Part shown: positions 57,502-64,000 of the stretch, piece after piece | Position numbering within the stretch: the stretch's first letter is position 1 | Layout: each line of letters starts with the position of its first letter | Assembly (NCBI RefSeq): GCF_007741495.1 | Contig: NZ_CP036262.1 | Coordinates: 6,820,001-6,884,000, forward strand | Direction: 5' to 3' | Source of the DNA: Roseimaritima multifibrata | GTDB lineage: Bacteria; Planctomycetota; Planctomycetia; Pirellulales; Pirellulaceae | Length of the DNA: 64,000 bases | Made by a program: the position numbers and the translations under genes | Notes under the pieces: model-generated | Seen by the model: only the letters and a program-made list of their open reading frames with translations | The model's database searches: none | What the model was told of the DNA's origin: nothing

Positions 57502-58353
57502 ATGCCACGTTACCGCCTGTACATCGCGTCGCTGGCCGTCTTGGTCGCGGCATCCACGTCGCTGGCTCACGACGGTCCCCATGACGTTATCGCCAGGCTG
57601 AGCGAAAAAATATCGGTTCAGGGTCCCACTGCGGATCTGCTGTTTCGTCGGGCATGCGAATATCGCGCGCTGCGAGATTACCAATCGGCGAAAAACGACC
57701 TGCGTCACGCACTGCGGCTTGATCCGACGTCGGAGTTTACGCAAATTGAATTGATTCGGCTGCAATTGGCTGGGGGCGAATCTACCGACTTATTACCTCA
57801 AGTCGACGCATTGCTTGACAGTCGTGACACTGCAGTACGCACCGCGGGGCATGCGATTCGTGGTGAGATTTTCCTTGCGCAGCAGCAATGGCAAGCCGCC
57901 ATCGCGGAGTTTGACATCGCGTTGAAGAACCACCGCAGCGAAATCCAATGGTATCTGTGGCGTGCCGAGGCCCAACGGAAATCCGGCCAGACCGAACTGC
58001 AAATTCACGATCTACGCCGCGCCTATGAATTCACCGCTAGCCCCGTACTTCAGGCCGCACTATGCGATGCGTTAATCGCCGATGCTGACCGAAACTTGGC
58101 TCAAAAGGATGAACGTGCATCCGCGTCGCGAGCGGAAGCTTTCGCAATGATCGAACAAAAGCTGCGTGACTCCCGCCTCAAAAGCGCCTGGCGAATTCGT
58201 AAAGCGGAAGTGCTGTTGCTGTCAGATGATCATGCGGCCGCGAATCGCGAACTGGACAAGGCGATTGCAGAACTAGATGCAAGACTAGCGACACCGCACC
58301 CCGATCCGATGTTGGTTCAAGACCGCCTAAAGGCGATGCATTTGATGCACTAG
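57502..58353 (+). CDS. Exported TPR-like protein
   Basis: 283 residues with a signal peptide (MPRYRLYIASLAVLVAASTSLA) and a mature part of TPR-like helical pairs ('EYRALRDYQSAKNDLRHALRLDP', 'QQQWQAAIAEFDIALKNHRS', 'DHAAANRELDKAIAEL'). Short for a TPR protein, so perhaps six motifs. A protein-interaction role in the periplasm is likely. It follows the phosphatase and its terminator by 55 bp but probably has its own promoter. Confidence 0.8.
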   Translation: MPRYRLYIASLAVLVAASTSLAHDGPHDVIARLSEKISVQGPTADLLFRRACEYRALRDYQSAKNDLRHALRLDPTSEFTQIELIRLQLAGGESTDLLPQVDALLDSRDTAVRTAGHAIRGEIFLAQQQWQAAIAEFDIALKNHRSEIQWYLWRAEAQRKSGQTELQIHDLRRAYEFTASPVLQAALCDALIADADRNLAQKDERASASRAEAFAMIEQKLRDSRLKSAWRIRKAEVLLLSDDHAAANRELDKAIAELDARLATPHPDPMLVQDRLKAMHLMH

Positions 58354-58597
58354 TCACACTCCTAGACTTGCGTCAAGTCTCCATCGCTCCAAACGGTTTA
58401 CCGACCTAACTCGACATCAGGTGCCGGAAGCACAACTGGCAACTGCAATTTGTGCGGCTGCCGAGACAAGCCCGAAACGGAACTCCTGCAGCAAGCAAGG
58501 CCTAGCCTGTTAAGACCCCAAAAAGCCATTGACACAACTGCGAGCAAGTTCGCAGGCTGCCAAAATCTCACCCCGCTGCGCAGCGAGCGATCGAAAG

Positions 58598-58655
58598 GTT
58601 GTAGCCTTTCGATCCACGAAAGTAGCTTTCAGGGGCGCCTTCTTTCGCGGGGGAC
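58598..58655 (+). repeat. Dispersed repeat B, copy 2
   Basis: Mirrors 20893-20952: TTGTAGCCTTTCG, then CGAAAGT, AGCTTTC and CTTCTTTCGC, with the same CTTTCG/CGAAAG stem. Confidence 0.75.
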
Positions 58656-58713
58656 GTAAAACTTTTAGGTGACGATTTCAACCCTGCCTATCCGAGTCTG
58701 AGTGCAGTGCTTT

Positions 58714-58893
58714 TAGCCCAGCGGGCGGCAGATACTTGCCGTTGGCGTAAGCCAACGGAAACCTAGCGAGCGTGCGCATTAAGCCCAGCGGGCGACAGAC
58801 AAGAGTGGTTCTGTCGCCCGCTGGGCTTTCCTTTTCGCGATACCCACTCCGGCGGCTCGCGCCGCCGGCAAGTATCTGCCGCCCTCCGGGCTA
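58714..58893. repeat. Nested multi-hairpin palindromic element
   Basis: Outer arms of 27 bases (58715-58741 and 58866-58892, two mismatches) enclose three perfect hairpins: CCGTTGGC-GTAA-GCCAACGG (58739-58758), a 19-bp stem AAGCCCAGCGGGCGACAGA with a 10-nt loop (58781-58828), and CCGGCGGC-TCGC-GCCGCCGG (about 58849-58868). Confidence 0.92.
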
Positions 58894-59134
58894 CGTGTTC
58901 ACTCGGCCCGATGTAGACTCGTCAACTGCTGCTGCTTACCCCTCATTTATAGATTTCTCGTCCCGAGCGAAAGGCGACGATCACCAAATCACCCGTCCTG
59001 CGCCAGAGTCGGGCTCAGGCTCACCCGCGTTTTCCGCTTCCTCAGCGACGGGTCATTTTACGCTAGACTAATAATCTCCACGCCTACTCGTTCCATTTCC
59101 GATTACCTTTAACTTCGTTCGGAAGACTGTCCTT

Positions 59135-59872
59135 GTGTATGGGATCCTTCGTTTTCTCTCACTGCTGGCAATCGCGATCGGTGTCGTGACGTTGATCACG
59201 GCGACTCGGTCGAATCGCACCTTGAGCGACGAAGTGCTGAAACTGGAAGCCGAGTTAGGGCGGATGTCCATTGACGACGTCGACAAAGTTTACGTTGTTG
59301 CCATCGAAGATCCGGCAATCCCACCCGAAGTGGCGGTGAACATTGACAAGGTCTGGCAATTTCGCTGCTATCTTCCGGCAGGGTATGACGTAAGCAGATT
59401 CAATGCCGGCGGTCGCGTGACCGACCGTGGGATCTTCTTTCAAGGCGGCTACAGTTCGGGTAGTTCATCGGGGCGTACCGAACCTTCTCAACAACTACTG
59501 ACAATCAGCTTGCGTCAAAAAGAGAAGAACATCGAGTGCTTCACATCATTTGGCGGATCCAGCAGTACGACAACTTGGAATCGACTGTCCGCGGAAAATT
59601 CCGACTGGAGTGACTGGGTGATCAAGCCACTTGTGGCGCCCGGCAAACCTGCCCAGTCCTTCGACCAAAGCACCATTTTGACTCTGCTAAAAATATACGA
59701 TCCGAACACGGGAGAAGAAAAGCAGGTCGACGGTGAATCCATCACAACCTACCAGGGTGGGATGTTTCTGCTTTTCCCCCGATCACTCCAAACCGAACTC
59801 ACAATGCTTCGCAAGGGCGAACTACCGGAGGATTTCAACATCTCCCATATCGCGGAAGGTGAACGACAATGA
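59135..59872 (+). CDS. Single-pass membrane protein, unknown (pair member 1)
   Basis: 245 residues from GTG 59135. One N-terminal membrane helix ('FLSLLAIAIGVVTLITAT'), a short coiled coil ('SDEVLKLEAELGRMSIDDVDK') and an extracytoplasmic domain with Tyr/Ser/Gly-rich strands. Family not recognised. Its first ~70 bp are duplicated in decayed form at 54981. ATG of the next gene overlaps its TGA by 4 bp. Function unknown. Confidence 0.7.
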   Translation: MYGILRFLSLLAIAIGVVTLITATRSNRTLSDEVLKLEAELGRMSIDDVDKVYVVAIEDPAIPPEVAVNIDKVWQFRCYLPAGYDVSRFNAGGRVTDRGIFFQGGYSSGSSSGRTEPSQQLLTISLRQKEKNIECFTSFGGSSSTTTWNRLSAENSDWSDWVIKPLVAPGKPAQSFDQSTILTLLKIYDPNTGEEKQVDGESITTYQGGMFLLFPRSLQTELTMLRKGELPEDFNISHIAEGERQ

Positions 59873-61398
59873 GTACGAGGCTGACGAAAGACCGCCGCGG
59901 TCGCTTGCGGTTCTCACTTGGCAGCATGCTGACTCTCACCGCGATCATTGCTGTTTGGTTTGCCGCGATCCTTGCGCTGCGAAAGTCATCCATTCTGGAA
60001 CGTGAAAAAACAGCGTTGGCCGCTCTCTCAAGCCAATTGGACGTGGAGGATCTGGACCGAGTTCAGGCCTCTGCGTATCCTCGCGTGGCGGATGACTTTG
60101 CATCTTGGGAGGTCCATATACCGGACAAGGAATCCTTCGAACTGCGATTAGCCTTCGATGAGGTCTCTCAGGCTGGAATGCCGCAGGCGTTCGAGAAAGT
60201 CGCCCTAGAACCCGGACAACACCGAATCGCATGGTATTTTGCGGACAGTGCCAATGAAGACTATCACTATAAAGTTTTCGTTGATGGGAAGACCATTTTC
60301 GACCGATCGTTGGGACGCGACTGGATGCCCAATGGATGGAGACAGGCCAGCGGTTTGAACGCGCCTCCCAGCCAGAGAGATATTGACTCAACGATGCTAA
60401 GCCTTCAGGGAAAAATCTACACGCCGGCGATGGATTACGGCCCCAACAGCTACTTCAGTAGCCAAAGCGATGACTGGGTTAGCGGCCCTGGCTATCGACT
60501 ATGGATCGATCACGCCGAACGAAGCTATGAGGCAACATCGCCATTCATGGGTTTCAAAAGCGACCCACAATATCGTGGCATTGGGCTACGCGACGGCCTT
60601 CGGTATCTCACCACACGGAGCACGGCGTACGAATGGAACTTCATTCGCCCGGCCGCTCACACAAACGATCCTGTACTGACAATTGTCCCCGAGTTTTTTG
60701 TCGGTGATCGCGTGGTCCTATCGGATCAAACAAAAGAGTTTGCTCAATGGCGTCTGCGTAACGAATCCCAGGGAACCAATCCTCTGTCGTGGCAACGAGA
60801 TCCGCCCCAAACTTCTTACAGTGCATTCTTACATTGCAAAGTCGAATCTCCCGGAGCGATTAAACCAGTCGTTGAAATCCGCTGGGACGCGGATCGTCCC
60901 AACGATGTCGGGCTACGCCTTGCAGATACAACCGCCAACGAAACACTAACCAAGTGGCGGCTGAAGATTGTCGGGGGAACGCGTCATCTTTGGCGAGTTT
61001 TAGATATCGATGACCACAACAAGGATGTGCGTGAAGACTTCAGCGACGAATCACAACCATCGCTGGACACCACGGTGCCTATTCCATTCAACAATGATCC
61101 AGGCAAACCACATGTGATCACGTGGCGTTCCGACATCTCCAAACCGCTTCAATTACTCACACGCAACAGGAACAAGCCGACGCCTTATATGGGAATCGAC
61201 TTATTCCGGGGACTGCCCTTGGCGTTTGGGGCGGAAATCCCGCGAACGCTACAGCCATCCGCTGCCATTGTTGGTGCAAATTCATATCCAGACACACCAA
61301 GAGCCCTCATTCCAGGCGGCCCCGTGGTCGCAGAAATCCACATCGACATAGACGCCACCGTCCGCGATTGGGTCTGGTTACGAGCGGAACCAATGTAG
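59869..61398 (+). CDS. Single-pass membrane protein, unknown (pair member 2)
   Basis: 509 residues. N-terminal basic segment, a membrane helix ('MLTLTAIIAVWFAAILALRK') and a short coiled coil ('ILEREKTALAALSSQLDVED'), then a large extracytoplasmic region of mostly beta character ('RFSLGSML' start; 'GIDLFRGLPLAFGAEIPR' near the end). The layout and the helix-then-'LDVEDLDRVQ' segment resemble the partner's 'MSIDDVDKVY', so the two may be related by ancient duplication. No domain recognised. The ATGA overlap implies co-translation. Confidence 0.7.
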   Translation: MSTRLTKDRRGRLRFSLGSMLTLTAIIAVWFAAILALRKSSILEREKTALAALSSQLDVEDLDRVQASAYPRVADDFASWEVHIPDKESFELRLAFDEVSQAGMPQAFEKVALEPGQHRIAWYFADSANEDYHYKVFVDGKTIFDRSLGRDWMPNGWRQASGLNAPPSQRDIDSTMLSLQGKIYTPAMDYGPNSYFSSQSDDWVSGPGYRLWIDHAERSYEATSPFMGFKSDPQYRGIGLRDGLRYLTTRSTAYEWNFIRPAAHTNDPVLTIVPEFFVGDRVVLSDQTKEFAQWRLRNESQGTNPLSWQRDPPQTSYSAFLHCKVESPGAIKPVVEIRWDADRPNDVGLRLADTTANETLTKWRLKIVGGTRHLWRVLDIDDHNKDVREDFSDESQPSLDTTVPIPFNNDPGKPHVITWRSDISKPLQLLTRNRNKPTPYMGIDLFRGLPLAFGAEIPRTLQPSAAIVGANSYPDTPRALIPGGPVVAEIHIDIDATVRDWVWLRAEPM

Positions 61399-61509
61399 TC
61401 CGATCTTAGCGGCAAGTCCGGAAACAGGCAGGGGCACCGACTGTCGAAATCCTACCCCGCTGCGTCACGGACTGTCGATCAAATCGGAAGCGGAGGAAGA
61501 TCGTCGTTT

Positions 61510-61638
61510 GTCGCCTTTCGCTCGCAATGGCGTAGCTTTTTAGTAGCGTAGCGTACGAGCCAACGAGACCGCAAAACGGGATTCGTTGCCTCATCCACTA
61601 CGTCAGTTATTGGTGCGTCGTCCCGAGCGAAAGGCGAC
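61510..61638. repeat. Repeat B-type half-sites in inverted orientation
   Basis: GTCGCCTTTCGCTCG (61510-61524) and its complement CGAGCGAAAGGCGAC (61624-61638) bracket 100 bp in the spacer between convergent genes. The same GAGCGAAAGGCGAC string is at 58965, and a shortened form at 16151. Confidence 0.75.
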
Positions 61639-61653
61639 ACTGACGATTCAGTT

Positions 61654-62883
61654 TCACTTCCACTGATACACCTTTAGCGACTTCAAATCGCGGACGATCA
61701 AACGGTCCCCCTGCACTGCTAGGTGCGCCCACGAATTTTCGGCTACTTTGATTCGGTCGAGAATCTCCAATTCCGATTTGGACGACTGGATCAATAGCAA
61801 TTCACCTCCATTGTCTAATGCCAGAATCTTGTCTCCATTGCTGACCATGCTCCAGTACTTTCCGAACGGAGTGCTGGTCCAATGGATGGCCCCGTCGAGT
61901 GCCGAGAGCGAAGAGAGTCGCTGATTTTTCAGGTGCATGTAGATCGAATCCCCGATCAAAATGGGAGACGACATGTATGCCTGCGACTTTTGCATCCAGA
62001 CTTCATCGACCTGCCAATTGCCCTCAGGCGTCCGCCTAATTTCAAATAGTTCGGCCCTGCCGCTGTGCGCCGATGTAAAGATCCGGTCCCCAATCACCAG
62101 CGGGGTCAGAATGTTCATTCCACGGAACGCTTCGATCGGTTGCTTCCACATGACGTTGCCCGTTTCACGGTCAACGCCGCACAACTCTTCACGTGTCTGA
62201 ACAACCAACTGGCGTTTCTCTGCAATCGTCGCGATCGTGGGACTCGAAAACGCTCCGCTGCTCATCATGCCCGCCGCATTCTCCAAAGCTTTCCAGATCA
62301 ATTTGCCATCCGCCAACGACAACTTCACTAGGGCTCCGCCCGTTTGCACGTAAACCGCATCGCCATCGATCAGCGGCGAACAAACGGCTCCGAAAGCCGG
62401 TAGAGACGTCCCCATTTCCGCCGGAAAGTCGACACGCCAAAGCTGATCGCCCGACTTCGGATCTAGACAAACCAGAACGTCTCGCATTCCGAGAACCACC
62501 AGATGACTATCCGTACAGGCGGGTGTTGAACGAATCCAGTCACCGTTGGAGGCAGCAAAAAAAGGAACAGACATCGACCCGGGCCACTCGGCGTCCCAGG
62601 CAACCTCCCCCGAATCCAATCGGTGAGCGGTCACGCGTTCTGTTTCCTTTTCGATCGTCTCTGTCGTGAAAACCAGATCACCGCTGACTACAGGCCCGCT
62701 GTAACTGGCCGAGTGCGGCTGTTCCCAGATAAGTTCCAGTCGGTCCTGCAGTGCGTCGGGCCAAACGGCACCCGACAACTGTCCATCTCGTGCAGGCCCA
62801 CGCCATTGATTCCAGTCAGGTGATTCAGCCACCACCGAGTAGGACACAGACAAACACAAAAGCAAAAAGAAACCGTATCGCAT
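61654..62883 (-). CDS. PQQ-type beta-propeller protein (BamB-like), exported
   Basis: 409 residues from ATG 62883, opening a signal peptide (MRYGFFLLLCLSVSYSVVA). Repeated propeller blades are visible: 'SGEVAWDAEWPG', 'SGDQLWRVDFP', 'DGKLIWKALEN', 'TGNVMWKQPIEA' and 'DGAIHWTSTPFG'. The opening 'DWNQWRGPARDGQL' is the familiar start of planctomycete PQQ-like/WGPARDG proteins. Probably a periplasmic scaffold; an enzyme using PQQ cannot be excluded, but no dehydrogenase motif is seen. Divergent from the last gene. Confidence 0.88.
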   Translation of the reverse strand: MRYGFFLLLCLSVSYSVVAESPDWNQWRGPARDGQLSGAVWPDALQDRLELIWEQPHSASYSGPVVSGDLVFTTETIEKETERVTAHRLDSGEVAWDAEWPGSMSVPFFAASNGDWIRSTPACTDSHLVVLGMRDVLVCLDPKSGDQLWRVDFPAEMGTSLPAFGAVCSPLIDGDAVYVQTGGALVKLSLADGKLIWKALENAAGMMSSGAFSSPTIATIAEKRQLVVQTREELCGVDRETGNVMWKQPIEAFRGMNILTPLVIGDRIFTSAHSGRAELFEIRRTPEGNWQVDEVWMQKSQAYMSSPILIGDSIYMHLKNQRLSSLSALDGAIHWTSTPFGKYWSMVSNGDKILALDNGGELLLIQSSKSELEILDRIKVAENSWAHLAVQGDRLIVRDLKSLKVYQWK

Positions 62884-63178
62884 TGTGAGGACCCAAGTGA
62901 GTGAATGTGCCAACTTCGACCACTGTAGCGGTCCGTCAAGCCCTCACTGCATTTGCCTCACAACAGGCCGCGAAAACAGAGCAGACGCCGGGACCGACAC
63001 AATTGGCTCGCTCAAACCGACGACTCCGATTTGCCTACCAACCTCGTCGAATAGCCCCAAGTAAAACTGCGCAATGCAACACTAAAAGGCTGAAACAGCG
63101 AAGGGACAGCAAATCACGACTAGCCCAAAACCAGCAAAGCGTCCGGGCTATAATGCGGAGAAAAAGCGAGATTCTTCG

Positions 63179-64000
63179 ATGCGATCTGTCTTCACACTTT
63201 TCCTAATCACGTTCATTCCGCAGATTGCCATGTCGGCGGAAATTACTCGTGTTTGGTTAACCCATCAGACGAACGACCCTAGTAAAATTGTCGTGAACTG
63301 GATGACCGACGAACCGGGGGATTCGGTTGTTCGCTTCGGCTTGACAACGAATTACAGCGAGACGGTGAGAATTGACGAAGCGACGCTCCTGCATCACGTT
63401 GAGATTCCGCTAAAGCACCGCGACACGACCTACCATTACTCCGTTAGCACTGGAGACCAAGCGTCAAAGGACGCCGCATTCAAGTCCTACCCATCCGATG
63501 TACTGCGAGTGGCCGTGGTCGCCGACTGGCAAGGGAAGCCGGACCTTTCGGCGATCGTGAAAGAGGACGTGCATCTGCTGCTGACGGCCGGGGACAACAT
63601 CGCTCGCATTTGGCAAATGTGCGGCGAAGGGCAGAAAGACTGCGTAAAACCCTATGCAGCATTGATCGACGCCTACCCGGAACTATTCCGCACCACGCCG
63701 TTCATGCCGGCCCTGGGAAATCATGACCGAGAAATTCGACCTCGAGGGAGCAAACCGCCTGCAGAGCCCGTCTACGACGTGGACGCCACAGCCTTCCGGC
63801 GATTCTTTCAGCTTCCCGATGACGAATGGAAGTGGCACTTCGATGTGCCTGAGTTCGATCTGCGATTCGTAGCCCTTGATTTCAATCACATCTCCGACTT
63901 CGGTTCAACGTGGCAGACCTGCCATGCGTTCGACGAGAATTCAGAGCAGTTCCGCTGGTATAAAAAAGTGATGACGCCGCCCGCTCGCTTTGTCGTGACG
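63179..64000 (+). CDS. Metallophosphoesterase with fibronectin-like domain, cut by the window end
   Basis: Open from ATG 63179 to the end of the window (274 codons, no stop). A signal peptide ([20 protein letters not shown]) precedes a short beta domain like that of purple acid phosphatases ('[19 protein letters not shown]'). The phosphoesterase core then follows: '[10 protein letters not shown]', '[10 protein letters not shown]' (GDN) and '[10 protein letters not shown]' (GNHD), with the remaining metal-binding blocks beyond the window. A second exported phosphatase about 6 kb from the first, not a close copy of it. Confidence 0.85.
   Translation, partial: MRSVFTLFLITFIPQIAMSAEITRVWLTHQTNDPSKIVVNWMTDEPGDSVVRFGLTTNYSETVRIDEATLLHHVEIPLKHRDTTYHYSVSTGDQASKDAAFKSYPSDVLRVAVVADWQGKPDLSAIVKEDVHLLLTAGDNIARIWQMCGEGQKDCVKPYAALIDAYPELFRTTPFMPALGNHDREIRPRGSKPPAEPVYDVDATAFRRFFQLPDDEWKWHFDVPEFDLRFVALDFNHISDFGSTWQTCHAFDENSEQFRWYKKVMTPPARFVVT

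Larger units (their letters stand above)
58354..59134. other. Intergenic region with palindromic repeats, no gene
   Basis: 781 bp holding repeat B copy 2 (58598-58655), the nested palindrome (58714-58893) and a GAGCGAAAGGCGAC site (58965-58978). Confidence 0.7.

Overview
The window looks like a chromosomal segment of a planctomycete, most likely of the Pirellulales/Rhodopirellula type. The markers are a DUF1549/DUF1553 cytochrome protein paired with a DUF1501 Tat protein, three DUF1559 pseudopilins of the '[16 protein letters not shown]' type, an ECF sigma factor next to a WD40 Ser/Thr kinase, and many genes without a Shine-Dalgarno sequence. Assignment is from gene content only; no taxonomic search was possible.

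Layout. 0.1-9.7 kb (+): the cytochrome/DUF1501 pair, a double TM2 membrane protein, a TolC-like exported protein, and an AAA ATPase overlapping an arrestin-like membrane protein. 9.8-17.1 kb holds housekeeping genes (dihydrolipoyl dehydrogenase, mnmA, prfB with its programmed +1 frameshift, a D-2-hydroxyacid dehydrogenase) and a zinc-ribbon membrane protein, separated by repeat-rich spacers. 17.2-20.8 kb (+): a TPR protein, a haloalkane-dehalogenase-like hydrolase and a CitG-like protein. 20.9-28.2 kb (-): a cluster of two DUF1559-pseudopilin/lipoprotein cassettes (a tandem duplication), a seven-haem cytochrome c and two membrane proteins. 28.2-29.3 kb is a dense repeat array. 29.3-34.9 kb: rarA, small membrane and zinc-ribbon proteins, and the flagellar regulatory run flgL-fliW-csrA. 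35.0-37.7 kb (-): an FMN-binding/polyferredoxin-like membrane protein coupled to purine nucleoside phosphorylase, followed by a sigma factor on the + strand.

38.8-47.1 kb (-) is the most unusual part: a probable operon of a His/Cys-rich exported protein, a DUF1559 pseudopilin, a lipoprotein, a multi-pass membrane protein, an ExbB/TolQ-type channel, a DUF2149 protein and a 1440-residue membrane-anchored CobN-like protein. The last four resemble the HmuSTUV haem/porphyrin-handling module of Bacteroidetes. I infer an energised envelope system acting on a metal-tetrapyrrole or a metal.

47.4-64.0 kb: a secreted protein with a CxxxCH motif, a small exported protein, tmRNA with promoter and terminator, an ECF sigma/Ser-Thr kinase pair, two phosphoesterases (the second cut by the window end), a TPR protein, a coupled pair of unknown single-pass membrane proteins with a decayed extra copy of their start 4 kb upstream, and a PQQ-propeller protein. 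Several intergenic regions carry palindromic repeats shared across the window. I saw no CRISPR array, rRNA, tRNA or intact transposase.
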